A stretch of DNA of 64,000 bases, taken from Loxodes magnus (lineage: Eukaryota; Ciliophora; Karyorelictea; Loxodida; Loxodidae). Below, piece by piece: positions 1 to 12,099 of this stretch. Both the position numbers and the translations under genes were made by a program. Location: contig CAMPDV010000366.1 in NCBI GenBank assembly GCA_946699065.1, forward strand, positions 1 through 64,000, in the 5' to 3' direction. The notes beneath the pieces are model-generated. The model was not told the DNA's origin. It saw only the letters and a list, made by a program, of their open reading frames with translations, and made no database searches. How positions within the stretch are numbered: the first letter of the stretch is position 1; the number at the start of each line of letters is the position of its first letter.

Positions 1-96
1 ATCAAAATAAATATATAAATATCTTAAATTAAAAAACTTTTAATTCTAAAAATACACTACGAAAATTTGATCAAATAAAAATATCCTTTATCTTAT

Positions 97-445
97 TTAA
101 ATAAATAGGGAACAACAGTCCTCCAACTGACATTGATTTAAGATCTGATGCAAAGAAGTACCGATAGGTGAAGAGCTGAACAAGATTCTTGGTAGGAGCC
201 AAGAGAGAAGACAAAGACTAAAAAGGCTATCAAGTAGCATTATTGATGAAAAATACCAGATAAAAGTTCTCTTAGGAAGCATTTTGATCACGCCCTATAG
301 AAAAAGAGATTCAAAAAGGGCGTTAGCACTCTGGAATATTTCAGAAACAAAATTTGACTTTAAAAATCTTTATTAAAGAGCTGCGTGTCATTGAGGTACA
401 ACACTCTCTGATATTATTTATTTATTTGTTATTATTATTACTTTT
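97..445 (+). mobile_element. 3' end of a decayed retroelement with (ATTT)n/(ATT)n tail
   Basis: A coding-like stretch rich in Arg, Lys and Leu (about 140-375) is followed by a short GC-richer core (about 374-408, starting AAAGAGCTGCGTGTCATTG) and then an (ATTT)/(ATT) microsatellite to 445. The same core followed by the same tail is found on the minus strand at 63099-63162, so this is a dispersed element seen at its 3' end. The encoded fragment was not recognised. The order of coding fragment, core and A+T microsatellite fits the 3' end of a non-LTR element, but no reverse-transcriptase motif was found in this short piece. Confidence 0.45.
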
Positions 446-1119
446 AATTTTCTTAAAAAATTATCAAAATATTAGTTATGCTTAAAATAGCAAAAAATAG
501 TTTTATAAATATAATAATCGAAAATGCTTTATTCTAAAAATCAAAAAAGCTATTCTAGAAAAATTAAAAAAATTATACTTGCTAAATTTAAGTAAAAAGT
601 GAAAATATTTTACAAAAGAATCATAAGTTAATTCTAAAAATAAACAGAAAATCTTATTTCAAAAAATCAAATTTAAGCCGCCTGTTGGCAGGTAATTTTT
701 TTTCTAAAGTCTATTTTTAAAAATATATAAACAAAAAAATTAATTAGATTAAAGGAAGTAAAAATAATAAACGCTCAAATTTTTCAATCATATTCATTTT
801 ATGATTAAGATATCTATATAATTTAATCGTAAATAAACTATATGAATACATTTAAGTCAATTATAAATAAAAATAATAAAAAAGTCTCTTAAATAAATCA
901 AGAAATTAAAGGGATCATAAAAAATCCAAAGAAAACATTTAAAAAAGATATAAAAAAAGAAAAATAAAATTCTTTTAAGATATGATTCCAAATAAATCCA
1001 GTATTTAGATAATATTGTAATAGTTTTCAGATTGTTATTCTTAATTCAGAGATTTTGTTGCACAAATGAGTTTATAGTTTTCTCTTTCTCCTAACTACTA
1101 CTCTAAGTAAAGGAATTAC

Positions 1120-2345
1120 TTCTTTTAGTTTGCTGGTTGACCAATAAAATTAGTATTTAAGGTTCACCTTTCGTTTTTTATGATATTCGTTATTTCATAT
1201 TTTTAAACGTTTATTCTTAGCTTTACTCAAGTAAATCTTAAACTCTAGCTTATTTTGGATTTAGTATATTCGATTATGAATTTAAAATTTCTTTTATGTC
1301 ATCTGCAAAACCTCGCACTACAAAATTTTAAGGCAGAAAGAATCTATATTTTTTTAGTTTTCTTTTAAGTATCTTACATTTCTGTCATAATTTAAAATAG
1401 CTATGAATACTTCCTTATGGTACTCCATTATTAATTTTAATTGATCTTATAAAGCAACTATCTAAAATAAACTTAACATCAATATTGTCTTAAAATGATT
1501 CGTAAGCAAAATTTAAATTTAAGGGCAATCTCAGCCCTTACAAATTATCAAAAAGCAATTTCCAAGATATAGTATCGAACATTTTCTTAAAGCCAAATAG
1601 AGTAGCACTAAGTTTATTTTTATATATTTCATCAAATTTTCTATTTGAAATATCAATATCTCCTCAATTTAAGTTTCAATATTTATTAAAAACTTGATTC
1701 TCCCAACTTTATATAAATAATTATGTCTAATTAGAATTAAAATTCATTTGATTACGAATTCTTGCCTTTATTAGGTTTTATGCTCTTTTAAACATATCTT
1801 GGAGATTTTATTTGTTCATTATTTTTTCCTTCATTTCTCATTTTTTCCATTTTCAAAATTTGTGAAGATAATGTCTAATAATATATCTTCTTGTTTATGT
1901 TTTCTGCAATTTAGATATTGTAAAGAGTTAACATCATTACTATTCTTATTAAAATCTTTTTAAATCACATTTCAAGGTCATACTTAATGGAAAATTATCA
2001 GTATATAGTCCAGAATCTTGAATATCTAGCAAATCCGCAAAATCATCAGAGTTTAGTTGCTGAGTTGCTTATAAGTAAGTTTCCAATTTCCACATTCTTA
2101 AAATGTCCATAAAGTTTTGAGAAATCAAGTTCAATTTAGCAAGAGTCAAGTCTTCTAAAGCAAACAGACAGACATCGCCACCTCGATAATTTACATTTAA
2201 AAAATAATATCGTTATTGTTCTAAAGCAATAGGAAAATAGGCTTATTATATTCAAGTTTCATTTATTGAAAATATAAAAATCATTGTCAAATTTTTATTT
2301 TTATACGGATTCATATTTGCTAGATATAGAATTAATATTTATAAG
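1120..2345 (-). pseudogene. Decayed LINE (endonuclease + reverse transcriptase), internally deleted
   Basis: Read on the minus strand with TAA/TAG=Gln and TGA=Trp, this gives an apurinic-endonuclease start (NINSISSKY, then INETWI with TGA as Trp) near 2345-2230. A second endonuclease block (FADLLDIQDSGL...FPLSMTLKCDLKRF) lies near 2030-1950. Reverse-transcriptase palm motifs follow (KKMFDTISWKLLF, LRLPLNL, KINNGVPQGS, FVVRGFADDI) down to about 1290. The plus-strand copy at 2880-6634 has the same residues in the same order, so both belong to one LINE family. The spacing from endonuclease to palm is only about 350 nt here against more than 1 kb there, so most of the finger region is deleted. 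Frame changes are present. The catalytic FADD is retained but the copy is dead. Confidence 0.8.
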
Positions 2346-2879
2346 TCCCTTTCTTTATTTTTTCTAAATTTTTAGATTCTCCAAGAAATCTTCTTTAATA
2401 AATGCATATATGTTAAGTGCTTTTTTCATCTCTTTAATAATAATAATAAGAAAAGAAAAAAAATGGAAATTAATTAAAAAGCGCTAGATTAATCTCTAAG
2501 CAACTCTTCTTTATTTCACTATAAAGATGCTGCTTTTACTTAGGACAAGCATAGAGATTTAGAGACCTATGTAGTCTGATTCTATGATTTATAATATAAA
2601 TGTTGAAGAATTAATAAAGAAGTATAATTTTAGAAGCAAACAATTAATTTCATTTTTAAAATCAAAACATTGATAAAAATAGAATCATTTTACAACTATA
2701 GAAAACAGATTATTACACTATCATGCAAGTTAAATTGAGCTACGTGTGAACGGAATTAAATAGCAATTAGAATAGATAGGCAATTAATATAAGAATATAA
2801 CTAATTGACCTTACTTATTATTATATGCTATAAAAGTTCGCAATGCACCTAATTTATTACTTATATAAATTAACAATGG

Positions 2880-5800
2880 TTAGAAATTTATATGCATTTT
2901 CGATACAGGATTTAAAGGAGAATCGCAAGTAAATTAAAAAAATATTAATCTTGATTATACTTGTATTAATAAAAATAATAATAAGACTATATTTAGACGG
3001 AAACCTAATTTAGTAGGAGATTTTGAAAGAATATAGAATTCTAGTTAAAGAATGTATGCTGAAATACAAACAACTAAATAAATAAAAATAGGACATGTTA
3101 ATATAAATTCTATAGCTAGTAAATAAGTTACATTATAATAGTTTATTTTAGATAATTATTTTTATATTTTTCTATTAATGAAACTTGAATACCAGATCCT
3201 TATAGTTCAATAATTCTGTAATAATATAGAACTTATTTTCAAAATGGCAATACTGAAGCAGGTGACGCATATTTATTAGTCAATAAATAACTTGACTCTT
3301 GTCAAAATTATATTGATTTTTCAAATCTTCCTGGACATTTTATATGTATAAGTGTTGAGAAATTAACAATTGCGTCTTGCTATTTGCCCACAAATGAAAA
3401 TCAAATATAATTAAGAATATTGCTTATGAATATCTAAGCAATATCATAAATTTTAATAATCAAAATCCTACTATTCTCTGTGGCGACTTTAACGCTTTAA
3501 TTCCTAATTATGGCAATAATTCATCACGAATCAATAATAATACTTAAAGGTTAATGGATTTGTCAGAAGCAAATGATCTATTAGTTTTAAATGATTAGTT
3601 ATCCAATACTTTTATTCATAGGGTTAATAATTAAAACTACTGTAATGACTATTTCATAGCAACATAACATTTAAATTTTGATGACTTACTGATTTTAGAG
3701 TTATTCGACATTCAGGACTAGACTCTGATCATATACCTATAAGTATAACTTTGAAATTTGATTTAAAAAGATTTGATTAATAATAGGAACAGTGATTGTT
3801 GTTTAAAATTTCAAAACTTTAAGACCCAAATACAAAAAACTACTATTAAAGTCTATTTAAAGGATAATATTACTAATTTTGGTTGATTGATCAAGATGAT
3901 GTTGAGAGTTAGTATAATCTTATTTGTTACTTAATTACTTATAATGCTTATATAGCTATTGGATTGCAAAATTAGAAAGGTAATTATTATAGATTGCCAA
4001 GTTAAATAACTTAATTATTTATCTAAGCTAAAAAAACAATATTTCAAATTAAAATAGCTTTTTTTTGTACGGAAGGCATAATTAGGAGGTTAGCAAACTA
4101 TTCTAGATTAAAAATAAATCCTATAGGTATTATTTATACTAATTTGAAAGTGAAAAAATAAAAAGCCTAGAAAAGATATTATGATCTTAATAAAGATACT
4201 ACAGTAATGTTTAAATAAGCTAAGAATCTAATAAACCCAAAAATTCGTAACTAAGTGAATTATAATTATAATTAAAACTAACAGTAGTTATTTATTAACA
4301 GTTGAGGAACTCTAGTTTTTAATAAGCATTCAATTCTTAGTTAAGAAGAAAATGAATTTTCCAATAAAAAGATAAATGGAATATATAAAAATAAGTCTTT
4401 TATCAACAACTATGAATTGAGTCATCTTTAGATTATACCTCTTTTTTCGGATCTTGAAATTAAAAAAATAATATCTTAACTAGCAAACAATAAAGCCTCA
4501 GGTTGTGATGGTCTTAAAGCTGAACTTATTAAATATGGAGGGTAAGAATTATATAAAATAATTACTCGCTTTATAAATAATATGTTTAGAACGCTTAATA
4601 TACCGAATAATTTGAAAAAAGTTAATATACTTCCTATTTTCAAATAAGGAAGTAGAAATATTTGAATTAATTGGCGAACTATTGCTTTACTAAATTGTTT
4701 GTTAAAAATATGATAAGGTAATTACTTAAAGACTTTATAATTATATATATGAACGAAATATTTTACACTCAGCTTAGTTTGGATTTCTCCGTAAACGTTC
4801 CACTACTTAATAAATTTGAACTGTTTAATAAATCATTGATTTACATCGTAGATGATCAAGAAAGAAATAATTAATTGCTACTTTAATTGAATATAAAAGA
4901 TGTTTGATAGTTTACATAGAAAATTACTTTTTGGTCATATAAGAAGACTGAGACTTCCATTAAACTTATCTCTTGCTCTAGAATCATTTTATAACAATAT
5001 TGATGCTAATTTTATTATTGATGGATATCTTACTAGAACAATAAAGATTAATAATGGTGTTCTATGAGGAAGTTATCATGGTTCTTACTTGAAATTCTAT
5101 AATATGACATTGTTATAAGATATTTAGAAGATAATTAAAAGAAACTAGGATATAATGTTAGTTCCAAATCTTTCGTTGTGCGTGGCTTTGATGATGATTT
5201 AATTGAATTTACAGATTTCTAAAAAAATGCCCAAAAACTATTAAAAGCCACAATCAATATTTTTACTTGAGTACAACTTAATATAAATGCAAAGAAATGT
5301 GAAACGATTTAATTTCTGAGAAAAAAGAGAAAGAAATTGAAATTAACTTAAACATTAATGGATTTCCAATCACATAGACAGACTCAATCACTTATATAGG
5401 TTACAAATTGTGTAAAAAGTTAAATTATAAAAAGCATTTTGAAGAAAAGGTTTCTGTATACAGGAGAGCAATTTTGAAAACGACTGCTGTACTTTCCAAA
5501 TAAGGTATTGCATCTCCAATTAGTTATAAAACCTTTGTAGAACTTTCATTTTCATTTTAACCAAAGTAGAATATGGAAATAATATAACTCCTTGATCAGT
5601 AATGTCAGGAATTAAAGGGATGCTTAGAAAAGTTACTAGATTCCAAAGATTTATATCAAGATTAGCTTAAAATCTTCTTAATCTTCATTTAATGAATCTT
5701 GCTTTATTAATCTAAATTGACTTCCATTTATCCACTCTTATACATAAAAATTTATGCGTTTTTACTGGAAATTAACTCGATTCAGCTAGGAAAATCCTAA

Positions 5801-6634
5801 TTCAGATATAGCCTTTTTACTTCAAAAGTGTAATAAATTTAGCCTTCCCTATAAGAAATATATAGATAAAAGCATTGAAAAATATGATTTAGATATTTAA
5901 ATAACTTATGATTTCAAAGAGTTTAATAAGCATCTCAATATTTAAATTAAAAAAATTCTTCTAAGAATGCCTTTAAAGGAATGCCGTAATGAGAACAGCA
6001 AAAAGATTTATTGATTAAATAGAAAGTAATTAAAATGTTTTCCCTTTTAGCATACACCAAATGCAATAGACATCTAATCCAAGAAACTATTTCAATCTAT
6101 AAACTAAGGACTTACACTTATAATTTTTAATATAAACTGAATCAACGACATATCGAAACATAATTCAGCTAACTTTGTTTATGTAGATAGGAATTTGATA
6201 CATTTTAGCACATTTTCCAATGTAATTTTTACTCAGACATTTTTAAGAATTTTAATAAGCACAAAAAATTACTGGAAAAGATTAAAGAAGACTAATTTTA
6301 TATGACTAAAACTATATTAATCAATAATTTACAAAAAGTAAGATGATTAAAGTAGAATAGTACATAAAAGCATTCCATTAATAATTATCTAGAAGAATAT
6401 TAACGATTTTTAAAGACTAGAGTGAAAAAGTAGATTCTATTAAAAGGAAATAATAAATAGATTTAATGAATTAATCGAATCCTTATCAAGACGAGAGTGA
6501 AAGATAGCCGTGATTGAAAATGCAGAAACTTTTGAATTTAGCATATCTTGCATGATTATTTACCAATAATTATGCAGTTATGTCTCATTTTAAATATTGT
6601 AACTTTTATGGTTTATTATTATTATTATTATTAA
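2880..6634 (+). mobile_element. Near full-length, decayed LINE-type non-LTR retrotransposon
   Basis: The region encodes an apurinic endonuclease followed by a reverse transcriptase, the layout of target-primed LINE elements. Endonuclease: GHVNINSIASK (3091), INET-TGA-IPD (3180s), CGDFNALIPN (3479) and GLDSDHIPISIT (about 3715). Reverse transcriptase: NKASGCDGLKAELIKYGG (about 4489), a PIFKQGSRN block (about 4638), KMFDSLHRKLLF (about 4895), KINNGV (about 5043) and VVRGFDDDLIEF (about 5180), where the usual A of the catalytic FADD is replaced (FDDD). A C-terminal finger CLCRQEFDTFQHIFQC (C-x2-C-x8-H-x4-C) lies at 6176-6223. A (TTA)n tail follows at 6612-6633. TAA/TAG are used for Gln, and TGA sits at the ETW tryptophan. 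Several frameshifts and the GVLQG-to-GVL-TGA-G change show the copy is inactive. It diverges head-to-head from the copy at 1120-2345. Confidence 0.85.
6612..6633 (+). repeat. (TTA)n 3' tail of the LINE
   Basis: A short TTA microsatellite directly follows the last recognisable LINE sequence. LINEs of this type often end in a simple repeat rather than poly(A). The ORF1 element inserted at 20335-21135 ends in the same (TTA)n motif. Confidence 0.7.
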
Positions 6635-6989
6635 TAACATATAACTTAAATATTTTGATTAGCATCTCAAAATTAATTTTTTTTTTATTTTTAAGCTTAT
6701 TCTAAAAAAAATGTACCCTTTTTTAATTATTAAAAAAAATTAAATTTATTCCGTTCTAAAAATCTTTGGTAATATAAATCGCTTAGCTAAAAGACAAACT
6801 TTTTTTCAATAAAAATCTTCATAAAAAAAATTGTTTGTAAAATTGATTTTCAAAAATTTTTATCAAAGAAGTTATAAAAAAAATTTCAAATGTTTTTATA
6901 ATTATTTCCAAAAACTATTTTCAAAATCTATTTTCTAAATTTTTTTCTTATTTAGGATTTTTTATTTCTATTTTAAATTTTTTATCCCG

Positions 6990-7055
6990 AAATCAAAAAA
7001 TTTCTTCTATCCCGAAAATTTACTCTAGTGCAAAACACAGAGCAAAAATAAATTT
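6990..7055. repeat. Relic of the TTCCGTCCC-type repeat with its flanking motif
   Basis: Two degenerate units (TATCCCGAAA...) are followed at 7025-7050 by CTCTAGTGCAAAACACAGAG and a run of A. Nearly the same flanking motif follows both TTCCGTCCC arrays at 22088-22110 and 22577-22605. Both occurrences lie about 0.6-0.7 kb beyond the 3' end of a WD40 gene. Confidence 0.6.
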
Positions 7056-7178
7056 TTTATTTTTTGAAATTCTTGCTCTAAAATTGAAAAATAAAATAAA
7101 ACTTGCTATCAGAAAAAATATTTCTGATCGGAAACGAAATACAATAAATATAAAATTTAAAATTTAATAATCATAATC

Positions 7179-7225
7179 TTAATAATAATAAATAATAATA
7201 AATAATAATAATAATAATAAATAAA
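7179..7225. repeat. (AAT)n microsatellite
   Basis: An uninterrupted to lightly interrupted AAT trinucleotide run, followed by further A+T-rich imperfect copies to about 7250. No gene motif is present between 6635 and 7717. Confidence 0.8.
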
Positions 7226-7723
7226 ATTACAAATAAAATAAATAAAATGGAGCACTTAATTAAATTTTTAAATAATAATCAAGATTATAAACTAACTTTG
7301 CCAGTGCAAATAAATTTTAGCTATTTCACAAAAAAAATTAAAAATTTCATTTGAATTTAAATCTTTTACTTAATTTAAATTTTTACAAAACCTAAAAAAT
7401 AAATCAATAATAATTTTGACGAAATAAAAGCAAATTATTTTTATTAGATATCTTAAATACTAAAAAAATTATTTAAATTTACCATTCTTAATTCACATGC
7501 CCACTTTCATAAATTTCAATAATCTATAAATATAATCTACCATGATAACCTTTGCTTTAAAGAATATGAAACTTTTTAATTGCTAAATAAAACATATACG
7601 TAAAGCAACACTTAATAAACCACCAAATACTTAACTCACCTTGAACATTAATTTAAATAACTTTATCTAACTTATTTTCTTTAAAATGAAAATTAAATTA
7701 AATCCAAATAAAGTTACTCAACT

Positions 7724-8674
7724 TCAATTCGTAATCCTCCACTTTCGCACAATCTTGTCATATCCTCCCGATACCAACCATCTATTGTCAACACTCAATG
7801 CAATAGAAGATATTTATCCTATATGCCCTTATAAAGTCTAGATACACTCACCCTTATCAAAATTCCAGATCTTGATTGTTCTATCCAATGAACCAGAAAA
7901 TATAACAATTGAATCAGCACTTAACTGAATACTTCATACAGCATTTGTATGACCTCGAAGAGTACGAATACACTTGCCAGTTGAGAAGTTCCATATCTTA
8001 ATAGTCTTGTCAATAGAACCCGATATGATATACCTATTATCCTTAGACACTATTACCGATCTAACTTCACTTGAATGCCCAGATAGAGTTCGCACAAGTT
8101 GACCAGTCTAGAAATCCCAGATCTTTATGGTTTTATCCCAAGATCCCGATATAATAAAGTTAGAGTCAGGAGAGATTACTATCGATCTAACTCAGTGAGT
8201 ATGTCCCGTTAAAGTTCTTTGGAGAGCACCAGTCTATGAGTTTCAGATCTTTATCGTGTTATCCCAAGATATTGATACAATATAGTTAGAGTCTTGGGAA
8301 ATTAATACCGAGGAAACTGAATCAGTATGTCCTGTTAAAGTTTTTATAAGGGTTCCATTGTGGTAATTTCAAATCTTTATCGAATTTTCAGGATATCCTA
8401 AACCTGATACAATTCAATTTAGGTCCCTTGATATGGCTACCGAGTAAACAAATGAGGTATGACCTGTAATGACTTAGTCTAAAAAAATTAAAAAAATACC
8501 TTTACTTTGGTCATAACTGATCTTATTTATAAGTTTTTAGTAACATAAGTTGGGCAGAATTTCATACTTAAAATGAAGAAGAGATATTTTCCCTAGGATG
8601 TGATTTTTCGCTCTTTGGAGTTTTCTTAAAAAAATACTTTTAGTAAATTGCTTTTCTTTTTTCTCCATTTTCAT
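7724..8674 (-). CDS. Six-repeat WD40 protein, one 21-nt intron
   Basis: The minus-strand gene is complement(join(7724..8478,8500..8674)): 310 codons including the stop, 309 residues. It opens with ATG at 8674 (a second ATG two codons on), then a Lys/Gln-rich head of about 60 residues. Six WD40 repeats follow, each of the form GHT...SGS.D.TIKIW, ending KWRITN. WD repeats build beta-propellers used for protein binding; six repeats may make a propeller alone or with the head region. Five tryptophans are TGA, two of them at the invariant WD position (KIWN in repeats 1 and 2); other repeats use TGG. TAA and TAG are Gln. A GT-AG gap at 8479-8499 must be removed to keep frame from SYDQSK into DQVITGHT. 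The stop is the TGA at 7724-7726, with another TGA two codons later. The partner and role are unknown. Confidence 0.85.
8479..8499 (-). other. 21-nt spliceosomal intron (GT-AG) in the WD40 gene
   Basis: Read on the minus strand it starts GTATTT, is almost pure T/A, and ends TTTTAG. Removing exactly these 21 nt joins the head exon to the first WD repeat in one frame. Very short introns are known in several ciliate groups. Confidence 0.7.
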
Positions 8675-10080
8675 TTTTATAACTTACTGTAATAACTACT
8701 TAATTAAAATAACTCTATAAATTTTAATGACTTAATTTCAATAAAATTAAGCAATTAAATTATTTATTAAGTATACTTATAAGTATCTTATTTCTAAAAT
8801 ATTAAAAATTCTATTTTAGTCTTAAAACAAGATAAGATATAAAACTAATTTTAAATATTACAAGCTTTTACAGTTTTAATTATTTTATATTTTTTTACTT
8901 TTAAATAAAAGGATAATTTATTATATCAAAAGTTAATAACTAAGAATTTATATCCTTATTATAATAACTTTAATATGCATTTATTAATTACAACTTATTT
9001 GTGTTTAAATAAAAGACTCTTAATAAGAAAGCCTTATTTCTTTATAGACCCTTTTAAATGATAAATAAAATATTATAATTATTTTAAAGCTACTAATAAT
9101 AATTATTATTTTCACTTACATTTAATCAAAAAATTAGTTTTTCAAAGCTCTCATTATTTAATAAAATAAAATAAGTTTCTTATTAATTAGTTTAATAGAA
9201 ATTATTTAAAACAAAGTATTTAAATTTAGAATTTATAAGATAGATTCTTTTAATTATCCACTTTCTTACTACTATTTCATTTAAACTTTTTACTTATAAA
9301 AGTCTCTCATAAAATAATAAACTAATATTATTTATTACTTTTAATATTGACTCTAAGCAAAATAGGTTATATAAACGTAATAAACAGTAGTAGTAGAAAG
9401 TAAATATTTAAAACTAACTATAAATGGTGTATCACTAATTTAATTTTCTAATTATTAAATAGTAGTATTTAATTTTATTATTAAAATAAGCTTTAATATG
9501 TTTAATTATATCTATTAAATACTTAATATTTTATCCTTTAGCTTTATTAGTTATTAATTTAGATTTAATTTCTCTTTAGTTAATAAAGATATTAGATTAG
9601 TTATAGATAGTAATTATTACATTTAGATAACTTTCTCTTTGTATAGTAAACTAATATTATATTTATTATTAATGTTATTTAAGGAATTATCATTTTAAAT
9701 TAATAATACCTAAATTATTTTACTTTATATTACACTTACTTCTTTTCTATTATTCTATACTTATCCAAGAAACATAGTTACCACTATTAATACTCTTTTT
9801 CTTACAATAAGTTGTTTGTTATTAAGAAATTATAAGCTTTTAAGAAAGAAAGCATATTTTTACTTCCTTCTATTATTATTTTCTGAATTAATAGAAAGAG
9901 TGAACTTAGCATAATATGTTTCTTTGTAATAAGTATGAGATAATATAAGTATTAGAATAGCTAATATAAGTTATTTAAACTAAATTAATGTCACAAGAAA
10001 TCCTAGTCTAGTTGGTTTTAGTTATAAAATTAGAAATAATACAATCTTTAGTAGTAATAAGAAAGGATTTAAATAAACAT
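8675..10080. other. A+T-rich intergenic stretch
   Basis: Nothing recognisable on either strand. The sequence is very A+T rich with no conserved motif, tRNA or repeat array. It should hold the promoter of the WD40 gene read leftwards from 8674, but no specific promoter element can be pointed out. Confidence 0.6.
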
Positions 10081-11930
10081 AATGAAAGTCAGAAGCAAAT
10101 TAAACCTACAAGATAAGAGTTTTAAAGCTTAAATTGAAGTCTACTAATTGAAAGATTCAAGAATATCTTTTGCAAACTAGAATGAAATAGCTTCTAAATT
10201 ATAATTTTTCTGAGAACATTAAAAGAATCAATTGCAACGAAAAACCATGCTTAATATTTAAAAAATATTTAAATTTTCAAGTAGTTACAAATTGGATATT
10301 GAGCATGGCTTACCAGATGTTTCTTATGATAAAAAAGTATAACAAAAGTTTTACAGAAGAAATAAATAAGTATTTAATTTTATTTTCTAAATAAAAAAAA
10401 AGTAATTAAGATTTAAATAATTAAAGTCATAAACAAAAAAGCTGGGAATAAATGAGAAACGCATATATCCAAAGTGGTTGCCAAAATTTCTGTTTTGAAC
10501 TTATAAATCTAAAAATAATTCTTTTGAAAAAACGAAAAAATGTAAATCCTTCCAGAAATACATATATTCAGTGACTTTTATTATATCTAGATCGAAATAT
10601 TTATGCAATAGTTTGAGATCTAAATTTTTCAAAATAATGGACACTAAGAATTTACTTAAAATCAAGATAAAGCGAGGTTTTGAATAATCCATCTAAAAAT
10701 ATTTGAAAGCCTCAAGTACTTCCAAACGAGAGATTCTTATTAGTGATGCAAATTTCTCTAAGGATTGCTAAAAATTTCGAGTTCTTTGATGAAGGCTGCA
10801 GAGAGCATTAAATTGCTGTCTGATTTCTACTTAATTTTCTAGCAAGAATTGCGATATTTTTATATTAGGAAATGTTTGATAAACCAAAAAATATATCGAG
10901 GACTAATCAAACTTTTGAAACTTTTTTCGCTATATTTTGATGTTTATAATATTAAGTCTGAAACCAGATAAAAATCAATGAAAAAGATGAAATACCAAAA
11001 ATAAAACATTTCCAGTATGAAACTTAATCTTTAAATAAAGTCACAAATTTAAAGATAGAAACGAGATAGATGGAAAACTTTTTATCCGAACCTCATTGGA
11101 TATAAACGGGTAGATTTGAAAAGAAACTAAATATAATTTAAAGATTAATCTGATAAAACCATCAGAGGTTTTGAAGAATTCCTATTCTTGAAGGAATAGT
11201 TTGAGTTAAAGGAATTAAAGCCAAGAAAAAAGCATAGGAATATCCCATCAACGCAAGACAATCGGACTCCTATTGTTTTTAAAATGCTGAATATAACTGC
11301 CAAGTAAAGCTGACTAGTATAAAAATGTTTTAAATGCCTGTTTTCAATTTCGATATATTACAAGTTTAGTTTCGGAGCTACGCTACAATGAGAAGTTAAA
11401 TCTAGCAGTATAAAGATATTAAGCAACTTTCTTTAAAAAGGAAGAAAAAAGCAAAAAATAATCTATCTAAGCTATAATATTTAAGGATTAAGGATTAAGG
11501 AACAAGAATATCATTTTTTACCTAATAAGTAGAATCTGGAGCTTAAAACGAAAAACATTAGTTAGATTTATTTTAAAGCTTTTTGTAAAAGAAAATAGAC
11601 GGCTTCATATGATTTTCTTAAGAGATTTACATTATTGAGGCTAAGAAGTAGATTTTCCTTCAAAGTAGCTGCTTGCTTATATGAATCAATTAAGATAGTT
11701 AAGTTATTGCTTCAATTTCTTCCAGTTTATCTTCTTAAGAAATTTTTGTTAAAGAAAGAAAAGCTAAGTGTAAGGGTAAGGAGCTATATATCAATGAGCA
11801 GTAAATTGAAATGATTAGAGAAGAAAGCAAGCTCAAACTGACCAAAAACAACTTTAAAGTACTAGCCTCAGAGTTAATAAATCCATTAAAGTATTTAATT
11901 GATTATTTATTATCCTGAAGCAATACTAGT
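10081..11930 (+). pseudogene. Unidentified decayed coding region
   Basis: From ATG 10081 the plus strand reads as a protein-like frame (start MKVRSKLNLQDKSFKAQIEV, later KPRKKHRNIPSTQDNRTPIV near 11200) with TAA/TAG=Gln. It is visibly less A+T rich than its surroundings. Around 11750-11900 a second protein-like stretch reads YINEQQIEMIREESKL followed by LTKNNFKVLASELINP, a spacing that recalls a helix-turn-helix. The frames do not join cleanly. The family was not recognised; a decayed DNA-transposon transposase is possible but unproven. The three-base run ATTAAGG is repeated at 11485-11505. Confidence 0.3.
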
Positions 11931-12099
11931 TAAACTAATAAATTATTAAGATTACTAGACTCAGTATCTTTAATTAAAGATAACCTAATTCTGTATAATA
12001 CTTCTTATTTATGTATCATAATAAACTAATAAGATACTTTATAGATTGAAATTTACGATATTTTTCATTCTAAGTTTTGACTTACAAGAGATTTATTAA

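Noticed and set aside
7724-8674. Tetrahymena-like code (UGA only as stop) with the window being micronuclear Tetrahymena DNA
   Set aside because: TGA at conserved WD tryptophans in an otherwise undamaged gene contradicts UGA being only a stop.
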